In this document: positions 18,544-26,393 of the stretch, piece after piece | Layout of the letters: each line of letters starts with the position of its first letter | How positions within the stretch are numbered: position 1 is the stretch's first letter | Source: CAZJYI01 sp964550025 | Lineage (GTDB): Bacteria > Verrucomicrobiota > Kiritimatiellia > UBA8416 > CAYOBW01 | Length of the DNA: 44,036 nt | Direction of reading: 5' to 3' | NCBI GenBank assembly: GCA_964550025.1 | Contig: CAZJYI010000094.1 | Location: 1-44,036, forward strand | Notes under the pieces: generated by a model | Seen by the model: the letters and a program-made list of their open reading frames with translations, nothing else | Told to the model about the DNA's origin: nothing | The model's database searches: none | Program-made: the position numbers and the translations under genes

Positions 18544-18572
18544 TGGACAAGCACGGCGGGTCGTGCTAGCCT
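18544..18572 (+). promoter_or_regulatory. Promoter TGGACA-N17-TAGCCT for the second sulfatase
   Basis: The -35 is at 18544-18549, the spacer is exactly 17 nt and the -10 TAGCCT is at 18567-18572 with TGC in front. CGTGCTAGC is shared with the promoters at 13238 and 16098. The leader is about 46 nt and contains AGAGGAG before ATG 18625. Confidence 0.6.
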
Positions 18573-18624
18573 GTCTCCTCCCGCGTTTCGTGTGTCCCGT
18601 GTCAAGGCAGAGGAGTTGAGTGAG

Positions 18625-20820
18625 ATGAGTCTGAACCGGAGACGTTTTGTTGGGTTGTTGCTTGTCGTTCTGGTCGTCGTGGCCTGGGTGTGTGTGCCCG
18701 TGGCGCAGGCGGCGAAACCGAACATCATCATAATAATGTCGGACGACATGGGGTTTTCCGACATCGGGTGCTATGGCAGCGAAATCAAGACGCCCGTACT
18801 GGACGGGATGGCGGCCAACGGCGTGCGCTTTACGCAGTTCTACAACACGGGCCGCTGTTGCCCCACGCGAGGTTCGCTGTTGAGCGGTCTCTATCCGCAC
18901 CAGTCCGGCATCGGGCATATGATGAGTGACCGCAAGGTTGGCGGGTACCGCGGCAATCTCAGCGCCAACTGCGTGACGATTGCCGAGGCCGTCCGTCCCG
19001 CGGGCTACTCGACCTACATGGTGGGCAAATGGCACGTTACGCCCGTACGGCGCGGTCGGGATGGGGAGCCGGATCGCTCCAACTGGCCGCTGCAGCGCGG
19101 TTTCGACCGTTTCTACGGCACGATTCACGGCGCCGGGAGTTTCTACGACCCGAATACGCTGACTCGCGACAACCGGTTCATCTCGCCGTACGCCGATCCC
19201 GAGTACAATCCGAAGACCTACTACTACACAGACGCCATCAACGACCACGCGGCGCGCTTCATCAGGGAGCACGACGCGTCGAAGCCGTTCTTCATGTACG
19301 TGGCCCACACGGCCGCGCACTGGCCGATGCACGCCCTGCCTGAGGACATCGCGAAGTACAAGGGTGTGTACGACAAGGGTTACGACGACATCCGCCTGGC
19401 CCGCTTCCGCCGTGTGAAGGAACTGGGCCTGATCGATTCCGCGTGGGATCTCACGCCGAAGTCGGACGACTGGGCAGCCTTCGAGCCCAAGGACTGGGAT
19501 ATCCGCAACATGGAGGTTTACGCCGCCATGGTCGACCGCATGGACCAGGGCATCGGGACTATAGTTGAAGCGCTGAAGGAGAGGGGGCAGTTCGAGAATA
19601 CGCTGATCCTCTTCCTGCAGGACAACGGTGGTTGCGCCGAGGGCATGGGGCGGCAGAAGGGCATCGTCTACAAGGACAAGGATCCCGACAAGCTCAAGCC
19701 CATGACGGCCGAGGCGCTTCAGCCCGACATGATCCCCAAACGCACACGCGATGGACGCGTCATGAAGCAGGGGACGGGCGTCATGACCGGCGACGCGGAC
19801 ACCTATCACGGCTACGGGCGCGGGTGGGCCAACGTTTCGAACACACCTTTCCGCGAGTACAAGCACTGGGTTCACGAAGGGGGGATCGCGACGCCCCTCG
19901 TGGCCCATTGGCCTGTCGGCATCAAGCGCAAGAACGTACTGGAGCACCAACCGGCCCACCTCATCGACCTCATGGCAACCTGCGTTGACCTTTCCGGCGC
20001 CGAGTACCCGAAGGAGCTCAAGGGGAACGCCATTCAGCCCATGGAAGGCGTCAGCCTCGCCCCCGCTTTTGACGGCAAGCCGCTTGGGCGCAAGGACGCG
20101 ATCTACTGGGAACACGAGGGCAACCGCGCCCTGCGCGAGGGCAAGTGGAAGCTCGTGGCCAAAGGTCCGGGTGGGCGCTGGGAACTGTACGATATGGAGA
20201 AGGACCGCACCGAGATGCATGACCTCGCCGAGGCCGAGCCCGAGCGGTTGAAGGCCATGATCGAGAAGTGGGAGGCTTGGGCGAAGCGTGCCGGCGCCGT
20301 GCCCTGGCCCTGGCGTCCGGCGTACGGGGGCGGCGAGAATGCCGAGATAGGCAGCAAGGAAAAGGTCTTCAGGCTGAAGCGCGGCGACCGTTTGTTCCAG
20401 GAGCAGTGTCCCCGCGTCGCCCGGCAGGCCCTGAAGGTGACGGCCGAGATCGAATCCAAAGGCAAGGACGGGGTGATCGTTGCACACGGCGGATCGGCGC
20501 ACGGCTACGCCCTGTACGTCAAAGACGGCAAACTCGAGTTCGCTGTGCGTCGCGGTAACCAGCTTTCTGCCGCTACGTCTACGGCGCCCCTGCCGACGGG
20601 GGTGGTCATAGTCGAAGCCTCGCTGGCTGCGAAAGGGAAGATTCTGCTGAAGGTCGACGGGAAGGCCGTCGGCAAAGGCAAGGCCCCGGGCTCCCTGACC
20701 GCGATGCCCGCTGACGGGATCGAGGTCGGGGAAGACATGCAGGGGCTCGTGGGCCGCTACGAGCAGTCGAACGCCTTCGGCGGCGAGATCGGCCCGGTGA
20801 CGATCGAGCTTGTGAAGTGA
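18625..20820 (+). CDS. Secreted arylsulfatase-like sulfatase
   Basis: 731 residues from ATG 18625, chosen because AGGAG precedes it and a signal peptide begins there (MSLNRRRF, hydrophobic core, end near AQAAKP at 30). A type I sulfatase: metal-binding IMSDDMGFSD at about 37-46; Cys78-Cys79-Pro80-Thr81-Arg82 fits CxPxR, so Cys78 is the predicted formylglycine. GKWHVTP, HTAAHWPMHA and LQDNGGCAEG follow in the usual order. After the core (about residue 570) comes a beta-sandwich tail of about 150 residues with GYALYVKDGKLEFAVR, as found on many PVC sulfatases. It precedes the GH123-like gene on the same strand, so the pair may desulfate and then cut the same glycan. The exact substrate is unknown. 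Confidence 0.93.
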   Translation: MSLNRRRFVGLLLVVLVVVAWVCVPVAQAAKPNIIIIMSDDMGFSDIGCYGSEIKTPVLDGMAANGVRFTQFYNTGRCCPTRGSLLSGLYPHQSGIGHMMSDRKVGGYRGNLSANCVTIAEAVRPAGYSTYMVGKWHVTPVRRGRDGEPDRSNWPLQRGFDRFYGTIHGAGSFYDPNTLTRDNRFISPYADPEYNPKTYYYTDAINDHAARFIREHDASKPFFMYVAHTAAHWPMHALPEDIAKYKGVYDKGYDDIRLARFRRVKELGLIDSAWDLTPKSDDWAAFEPKDWDIRNMEVYAAMVDRMDQGIGTIVEALKERGQFENTLILFLQDNGGCAEGMGRQKGIVYKDKDPDKLKPMTAEALQPDMIPKRTRDGRVMKQGTGVMTGDADTYHGYGRGWANVSNTPFREYKHWVHEGGIATPLVAHWPVGIKRKNVLEHQPAHLIDLMATCVDLSGAEYPKELKGNAIQPMEGVSLAPAFDGKPLGRKDAIYWEHEGNRALREGKWKLVAKGPGGRWELYDMEKDRTEMHDLAEAEPERLKAMIEKWEAWAKRAGAVPWPWRPAYGGGENAEIGSKEKVFRLKRGDRLFQEQCPRVARQALKVTAEIESKGKDGVIVAHGGSAHGYALYVKDGKLEFAVRRGNQLSAATSTAPLPTGVVIVEASLAAKGKILLKVDGKAVGKGKAPGSLTAMPADGIEVGEDMQGLVGRYEQSNAFGGEIGPVTIELVK

Positions 20821-20841
20821 GCGCGAATGCCGGCATCCCGC

Positions 20842-20950
20842 GTAGCCACGAGCGTGAGCGAGTGGCTACACTCGGGGAGGTTTCTTGTGACTCATGTGCT
20901 ACGCTTGGTACGAATCCGTGTCCTTCCGTGCTTCTCCGTGCGTTCCGTGG
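20842..20950. repeat. Palindrome followed by a 10-nt-period repeat
   Basis: GTAGCCAC (20842-20849) and GTGGCTAC (20862-20869) form a perfect 8-bp stem; the same arm sequence is in the long palindrome at 8101-8212. About 45 nt later, 20915-20950 repeats a TTCCGTG-like unit four times at a spacing near 10 nt. Both parts lie between the sulfatase stop and the likely start of the GH123-like protein, and argue against the most upstream start codon of that frame. Confidence 0.65.
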
Positions 20951-20985
20951 CAGATTCCCGTCTCTGGTCGCGGCTATGTCGCGCT

Positions 20986-23900
20986 GTGCCTTCTACGGTT
21001 GTTCCCGACGGGTTTCCGCGGTTCAATGCGTCTTTCCTCGCACTACTTCTCGCGGCGGTTGCGGCCGTGACCGCCGGCGCGGCCCCATGGCCTGACCTCG
21101 CGTACGACGGAGGTGGGTATTGGGATGTACGCGTTCCCGTGACGGTGTCGGGGCGGGAAGGCAGCCTGTCGAATGCCGGGATGGCCGAGGTGGCCGTGCG
21201 GGCCGGTAACCCGACCGCCGCGCTCATCGGGGCGGGCGTGACCGAACTGCGTGTAGCGACCGCGGATGGAATCGAGCTGACGTTCGGCCTCGTGTCCTCC
21301 GATGGCGCCCCCAGGCGCGAGGGCAGCGTGTCGGCCGGAGACCGTCTCTTTTTGCCGCTGCAGACCGCGACCGGCGAGGACGCCGCGGTAAAGAGCATTG
21401 CCACGGCGGATGCGCTGATCCGACCCACCGGGACGGGGGCGGGGACGGTTGAACCCGGTGCCTGGCGACGGGACTACTTCGTGTATGCCGGGAACCGCCT
21501 TGCCTGGGCCGTTCCGGAATGGCTGGGCGGCGGTACGCTGCGGAACACAGGTTTCGAGGATGGCGGCGACGGCCGGCCCGCGGGCTGGACGGCCTACGAA
21601 TGCGACGACGCCCACCGCATGCTGCGCCAGGAGGGAGACGCCCGGTCCGGCAACTGGTGTGCGCGGTGCGAGGTGGACGACGGAGCCGAACCAACCTGGG
21701 TCAAGTTCATGCAGTCCGGCATACCGATCCGCGGCGGTGGTCGCTACCGGTTCACCGGCTGGGTCAAGGCCGAGAACGTGAAGGGGCGCGCCGGGTGGTA
21801 TGTCCACGTGCATGGCCGCGGGAAACTCCTCCTGAACCGAACGACGGGAGAAGGCGGCACGTTCGACTGGCGAAAGACCTCGTTCGAGTTCACAACTCCG
21901 GCCGGCGCGTCGACGCTTGCTCTCGGTACGGTGCTGCACGGCAGCGGCAGGGCGTGGTTCGACGATGTGGCCGTGGAACGGCTGGACGGGGATGGCGTGA
22001 TGACCGTTCGGGTCGGCCCCGCGGAGCGGCGGAAGCTCCGTTCGATGGGGCGGGAACTGCCTTGGCTGCGCGAAAAGGCATGGGCTTGGCGCGTGCCGCT
22101 GAAAGTGCGGCACTCTGGTGCGAAGCCCGCCCTGGGTATGCTGGTGCGTTTCAACTGCCGCCGCCTGTACAACCAGGTGTCCAAGGCGCTCAGTCTTGAT
22201 TCCGGCAAGATGCCGTCAATGCGCCTCTTGGACCCGCGGCGCCCGCAGGTGTCGTTGCCCATCGCCGGAGCGCTTTCGTCGGACCTGTACGTCGTGCTCG
22301 ATCTGTTGCCGAAGACGGAGTTGACGCTATGGCTCTACCTGGACAGGCGGGCCGGCGTGGCGCGTGCGAGTTCGGTTGTCGAGGTGAAGCAGTGGTCGGC
22401 TTCGAACAACGTCAACGTGCTGGTGAATGGCGACATGAGTGAGGGCGATGGGAAAGGCGTTGCAGGATGGACGCCGACGGTTCCCCATGCGCAGAAGCAG
22501 GGGATGGCAGTGGCCCGCGAGCGACGCGCCGACGACGCATGGTGCCTACGACTGCACGTGCCCGACAGCGTGTCGCAGCCAGGTTGGCCGGGGTGGCGGC
22601 AGGTTGTCGATGTCCAGCCGTCCACCTGCTACCTCCTGGCTGGCGAACTGAAGACAGATTCCGTGGACGGCGACGTCCGCATCTACGGACACCTTCTCCG
22701 CTCCGACGGGAAGCACACCGCCAACGGCTTCATGTCAACCGGATGGGGGCTGTCCGACACGCGTGATTGGACGCGGCTCTCGACGGTCTTCACGACGCCC
22801 CCGGACTGCGCGCGCCTCTCCGTGCACCTGACGATGAACGCGCGCGGGACGGTGTGGCACGACAACGTTGTGCTGGCGCGTGTGGCCGAGGGGCTGGTCG
22901 GCGATGTCGAGCCCAGGTCTGCGCCGCGTGGCGTCGAAGCCTGGCCGGTCAATCCGCTCGTGAAGGTGTTTCGCGAGGACGCGGTGCCTCTTCAGGCGCC
23001 CGAATCCGTTGCCGTGCACGTTGCGCGCAACGCGCACCGTACGTTCCAGGTGGCGATTCGGTCTGAAAAAGCCACGAAGGTGTCGGTGTCCGTTGGCGCG
23101 CTCAAAGGGCCGGACGGGGCTTCGTTGGACACGGGCCACGTCTACCGTGTGGACTACATTCCCATCGATTTCCCCATCGGTTACGCGGGTTCCGAGGCCC
23201 CGCCAACGCACCGTCTGCGGCCCCGGCACCGTGGCAACGACGGGTGGGCCGGCATGTGGCCCGACCCGCTCGTGCCCCTGGGAGATGGCGGCGCGGTCGA
23301 GCTTCTCGCCGGGAAGACGCAGCCCCTGTGCTTCGACCTGAAGGTGCCGGCGGATGCCGCGCCGGGCGAATACAGCGGGACTATACGGATTCGTTCGGCC
23401 TCGACGGCGGTCAGCGTGCCCGTGAAGGCAACCGTGTGGCGTTTTGCCATGCCGGAGCATCCGCGGTTGCCTGCAATCTATGACTTGCGCAACGGTCCGG
23501 GTGTCAAGGCGTTCGCCGACAGGGACCGTCAGGCGTTGCGAGCATGGTGCGCGTTCCTGGCCGACTACAACGTCTCGCCCGGGATGTGCGTCGTGCCTCC
23601 GAGATTCGCGTTCAAAGACGGCCGCGTGCAGATGGACACGAGGGAATTCGATGCCTTTTGCACTTACCTCTTTGACGAGCTCGGTGTCGCCAAGCTGTAC
23701 ACGCCGTGGATCTTCTATGCCTGCGGTTGGGCGCGGATGCCAAAGAAGGTGTTCGGTTTCGAGGCCTTCGGCGAGGATTACAAGCGCGCCTGGACCTCGG
23801 CCTACGACCGGTTCGTTCGCCACATCACGAAGCGCGGCTGGCGTGACCGGTTCGTGTTCTACATCTCGGACGAGCCGCATGAGAGCAGCGGACGCACGAT

Positions 23901-24615
23901 TGCCGGCCTTGCCAGGCTGGCGGACATGGCGCGCGAGATTGCACCGGATGTTCCGATCTACTCGAGTACGTGGCACCATATCAAGGGGTTGGAAGACCAC
24001 ATCACGCTCTGGGGCATCGGCATCCACGGCAGCTTCCCGCAGGAAAAGGTGGACGAGCGACGGGCGAAAGGCGACCGTTTCTGGTACACGACGGACGGGC
24101 ACATGTGCACCGACACGCCGTACCTTGCGGTCGAGACGCTCCTGCCGTGGTTCTGCTTCAAGTACGGTTGCGAGGCCTACGAGTTCTGGGGCGTGTCGTG
24201 GTGGACGCATGATCCGTGGCGGCTTGGCTGGCACACCTTTATCCGGCAGAGCTCGGACGGCATCCAGTACCGCTGGGTGCGCTATCCCAACGGCGATGGT
24301 TTCCTGACCTATCCCGGGGAGGCCCATGGCATGAACGGCCCGTTGCCGAGCATCAGGCTGCTGGCCGCGCGCGAAGGGGTGGACGACTACGAGGTTTTCT
24401 GCCGTCTCCGGCAATACGCAGAAGCCGGCAGCGCGGAAGCGCGGCAAGCCCTTGATCGCGTATGCTCGCTGGTGACCACGCCCAACCGCGGCGGGCGCTA
24501 TTCGACCGACATCATGCCCGACCCTGAAGCCGTGCTCGCCGCCAGAATCGCCGCGGGAGAGACACTGGATAGGCTCGCGGCGGGGAAGCGAGAAATACCG
24601 AATATTGAACGCTGA
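20986..24615 (+). CDS. GH123-like (DUF4091) exported glycosidase with carbohydrate-binding modules
   Basis: About 1200 residues. Two CBM4/9-like modules (nt about 21530-21990 and 22415-22890) each begin like NTGFEDG or NGDMSEG and end in WFDDV or WHDNV. A beta-sandwich leads to a TIM-barrel of the GH123/DUF4091 type: VPADAAPGEYSGTIRI; then FVFYISDEPHES, whose Asp-Glu pair (23869-23874) is the expected catalytic dyad; then YEFWGVSWWTHDPW and a C-terminal REGVDDYEVFCRLRQYA. Known GH123 members are N-acetyl-beta-galactosaminidases with substrate-assisted catalysis. The start is uncertain: the frame is open from 20827 through repeat DNA, GTG 20986 is in frame, but the best signal peptide would start at ATG 21026 in the other frame (see finding). 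The last codons come from a repeat arm. The GH123 call is by motif and layout. Confidence 0.85.
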   Translation: MPSTVVPDGFPRFNASFLALLLAAVAAVTAGAAPWPDLAYDGGGYWDVRVPVTVSGREGSLSNAGMAEVAVRAGNPTAALIGAGVTELRVATADGIELTFGLVSSDGAPRREGSVSAGDRLFLPLQTATGEDAAVKSIATADALIRPTGTGAGTVEPGAWRRDYFVYAGNRLAWAVPEWLGGGTLRNTGFEDGGDGRPAGWTAYECDDAHRMLRQEGDARSGNWCARCEVDDGAEPTWVKFMQSGIPIRGGGRYRFTGWVKAENVKGRAGWYVHVHGRGKLLLNRTTGEGGTFDWRKTSFEFTTPAGASTLALGTVLHGSGRAWFDDVAVERLDGDGVMTVRVGPAERRKLRSMGRELPWLREKAWAWRVPLKVRHSGAKPALGMLVRFNCRRLYNQVSKALSLDSGKMPSMRLLDPRRPQVSLPIAGALSSDLYVVLDLLPKTELTLWLYLDRRAGVARASSVVEVKQWSASNNVNVLVNGDMSEGDGKGVAGWTPTVPHAQKQGMAVARERRADDAWCLRLHVPDSVSQPGWPGWRQVVDVQPSTCYLLAGELKTDSVDGDVRIYGHLLRSDGKHTANGFMSTGWGLSDTRDWTRLSTVFTTPPDCARLSVHLTMNARGTVWHDNVVLARVAEGLVGDVEPRSAPRGVEAWPVNPLVKVFREDAVPLQAPESVAVHVARNAHRTFQVAIRSEKATKVSVSVGALKGPDGASLDTGHVYRVDYIPIDFPIGYAGSEAPPTHRLRPRHRGNDGWAGMWPDPLVPLGDGGAVELLAGKTQPLCFDLKVPADAAPGEYSGTIRIRSASTAVSVPVKATVWRFAMPEHPRLPAIYDLRNGPGVKAFADRDRQALRAWCAFLADYNVSPGMCVVPPRFAFKDGRVQMDTREFDAFCTYLFDELGVAKLYTPWIFYACGWARMPKKVFGFEAFGEDYKRAWTSAYDRFVRHITKRGWRDRFVFYISDEPHESSGRTIAGLARLADMAREIAPDVPIYSSTWHHIKGLEDHITLWGIGIHGSFPQEKVDERRAKGDRFWYTTDGHMCTDTPYLAVETLLPWFCFKYGCEAYEFWGVSWWTHDPWRLGWHTFIRQSSDGIQYRWVRYPNGDGFLTYPGEAHGMNGPLPSIRLLAAREGVDDYEVFCRLRQYAEAGSAEARQALDRVCSLVTTPNRGGRYSTDIMPDPEAVLAARIAAGETLDRLAAGKREIPNIER

Positions 24616-24704
24616 ATGCTCAATGTCGAAGTGAGAGGGGAAGAGCATGCGCCTCGCACTTCAGCATTCATCATTCAGTGTTCGATATTCCGCGGTTCTC
24701 CCGC
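24598..24704. repeat. Inverted repeat spanning the gap between convergent genes
   Basis: Left arm 24598-24633 and right arm about 24657-24692 are imperfect inverted copies. Shared blocks are GAATAT, GAAC, CTGAATG, AATG and GAAGTG, with weaker pairing continuing to about 24704. The arm includes the last codons and the TGA stop of the GH123-like gene. It fills the 94-nt gap to the convergent GH4 gene and may act as a two-way terminator. Confidence 0.75.
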
Positions 24705-24709
24705 CCCAT

Positions 24710-26146
24710 CTACCCCAACTGCCTTTCCGCCAACTCGCCGAAGCGGTTGGCGATAACCAGGGCGGGGTCGAGCGGCACCTCGGCGCGTTCGACGTTCTCC
24801 GGGATGACAATGGTCGGGGCTGCGCGTAGCGTCTTGCCCTCGAATTGCGGTAGCCACTGTTTCTCGGCCTCGAGCAATTCGGCCGTCATTTCGCGGATCT
24901 CTTTCAGCGTACAGCACGTGCAGGTGAGCGGGTCCATGGCGATGGCCTGGACTACGTGCTCCGGGTCGCCCGTGAGACCGGCTTCGACGGCCAGCGTCTG
25001 CACACTGATGTTGCTTTGATTCAAGGCCGCGCATTGTGGCGGCAGGGCGCCGACGCCTACCGGATGGAAGCCGCGGCTGTCGACAAAGACGGGCACTTCG
25101 ACGCAGCAACCGTCCGGCAGGTTGGTGATGTAGCCGTCGTTGCGGACGTTGCCGTTCAGCCGGAAGGGCCTGTCGGTCTCGGCGGCCTCGAGGATCCACG
25201 AGCAGTACTCGACACTGCGCGAGCTGATGTCGGTTGTCTCCGTCTGCAGGTAGTCGACACCGGCGTACTTCCCGGCGATCATCTTGCTGTACTTGTAGTA
25301 GGCGCCGCTCTCGCCGCCGAAAGCCGGCTCGTCGCAATACATATCGAGCGCCCGCTGGCAGGAGCGGAACCAGGGGATGTACTCCGAGAGGTGTCCCGTC
25401 GATTCCGTCATGAAATACCCGAAATGGCGCATCACCTCGCAACGCACCTTCTCGTTCACGTAGTACTCCGGCTTTTCGCAGTTCTCCTTGAACAGCGGAT
25501 ACAGGTCGCGTCCGTTGCGCTTGTCTTTCAGCGACAGGAACCACGCCATGTGGTTGATGCCCGCGCAGAGGAAATCGATCTGGTCCTTGGGCACGTTGAC
25601 ATAGCCGCCGATCAGGTCGAGCGTGGTCTGAACGCCGTGGCACAGGCCGATGAACTGGACTTCGTGCGAAACGCGTCCAAGCGCCAGGCAGCAGGCCGCC
25701 ATGGGGTTGGCATAGTTCAGGAACAGCGCGTTCGGGCACAGCGCTTGCATGTCGCGGACGATGTCGATCAGCACGGGGATCGTGCGCAGGCCGCGCAGCA
25801 CGCCGCCCGGGCCGAGCGAGTCGCCGATGCACTGGTCTACGCCGTACTTGAGCGGGATCTGGTAGTCCATTTCGAACGCGTCGAAGCCGCCGACCTGGAT
25901 CATGCAGATGACGTAGTCGGCGTCCTTGAGCGCTTCACGCCTGTCCAGCGTCGACCAGACCGTGGCCGGCAGGTCGTTCTCGTCGATCACGCGCTTGAGA
26001 AAAGCCTCCATGCGGTCCAGCTTGGGCTGTGTCCGGCTCATCAGGCAGATCTCGCTGCCGCGCAGGGATTCCGTGGCAAGGATGTCCATGGACAGCGTCT
26101 TGCAGAAAACGAGGCTTCCGGCTCCAATCATGGCGATCTTCGGCAT
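24710..26146 (-). CDS. GH4 family alpha-galactosidase-like enzyme
   Basis: 478 residues, cytoplasmic (no signal peptide), with GGAG 8-10 nt before ATG. GH4 enzymes cleave glycosides by an NAD- and metal-dependent redox mechanism. Visible motifs: Rossmann start KIAMIGAGSLVF; DSLGPGGVLRGLRTIPVL; LNYANPMA; GLCHGVQTT, whose Cys-His pair corresponds to metal ligands; and CAGINHMAWFLSL. The order and wording closely follow alpha-galactosidases such as MelA (about 450 residues). Specificity within GH4 can shift, so alpha-glucosidase or galacturonidase activity is possible. It lies convergent to the GH123-like gene and would act inside the cell on imported oligosaccharides. Confidence 0.9.
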   Translation of the reverse strand: MPKIAMIGAGSLVFCKTLSMDILATESLRGSEICLMSRTQPKLDRMEAFLKRVIDENDLPATVWSTLDRREALKDADYVICMIQVGGFDAFEMDYQIPLKYGVDQCIGDSLGPGGVLRGLRTIPVLIDIVRDMQALCPNALFLNYANPMAACCLALGRVSHEVQFIGLCHGVQTTLDLIGGYVNVPKDQIDFLCAGINHMAWFLSLKDKRNGRDLYPLFKENCEKPEYYVNEKVRCEVMRHFGYFMTESTGHLSEYIPWFRSCQRALDMYCDEPAFGGESGAYYKYSKMIAGKYAGVDYLQTETTDISSRSVEYCSWILEAAETDRPFRLNGNVRNDGYITNLPDGCCVEVPVFVDSRGFHPVGVGALPPQCAALNQSNISVQTLAVEAGLTGDPEHVVQAIAMDPLTCTCCTLKEIREMTAELLEAEKQWLPQFEGKTLRAAPTIVIPENVERAEVPLDPALVIANRFGELAERQLG

Positions 26147-26241
26147 GGTACGTCTCCGTGATGGGTGTTTGGTGACAACACGCTCTAATCGTCTCTTACG
26201 ATACCCGTGCGCAAGCAGGGAATCAAGAAGGTGTTTGGCGG

Positions 26242-26307
26242 TCGGAACGCTTGGCGCGTTCCGCTACGGGAAGGTAGGCCTGTAGCGGAAGTCGCCAAGA
26301 CTTCCGG
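26242..26307. repeat. Paired GCCAA-loop hairpins (one of each stem type)
   Basis: Copy 1 (26242-26267, minus orientation) has stem GGAACGC/GCGTTCC. Copy 2 (26282-26307, plus orientation) has stem GGAAGTC/GACTTCC. Both have loop GCCAA and a GTAGC flank; the flanks face each other across 14 nt. Similar pairs are at 29096-29165 and 30553-30611. The gap 26147-26393 contains nothing else but the promoter before 26394. Confidence 0.85.
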
Positions 26308-26358
26308 TCCCCCGCTGCTGAGAACGGTAGGAATCACGTTCCCCGATCATTGCCGGGC

Positions 26359-26387
26359 TTGCGCCTCGACGGCGGCCGCTTTAGACT
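26359..26387 (+). promoter_or_regulatory. Promoter TTGCGC-N17-TAGACT, six nt before ATG
   Basis: The -35 TTGCGC is at 26359-26364, the spacer is 17 nt and the -10 TAGACT is at 26382-26387. Only ACCCCC separates it from ATG 26394, so transcription should begin at or beside the start codon, and there is no Shine-Dalgarno sequence. Confidence 0.5.
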
Positions 26388-26393
26388 ACCCCC

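Noticed and set aside
18457..20502. Long minus-strand open frame over the second sulfatase
   Set aside because: The plus strand has signal peptide, CxPxR and promoter; the antisense product has no recognisable domain.
22735..24648. Long minus-strand open frame over the GH123-like gene
   Set aside because: Arg/His-rich shadow of the plus-strand gene with no start signals.
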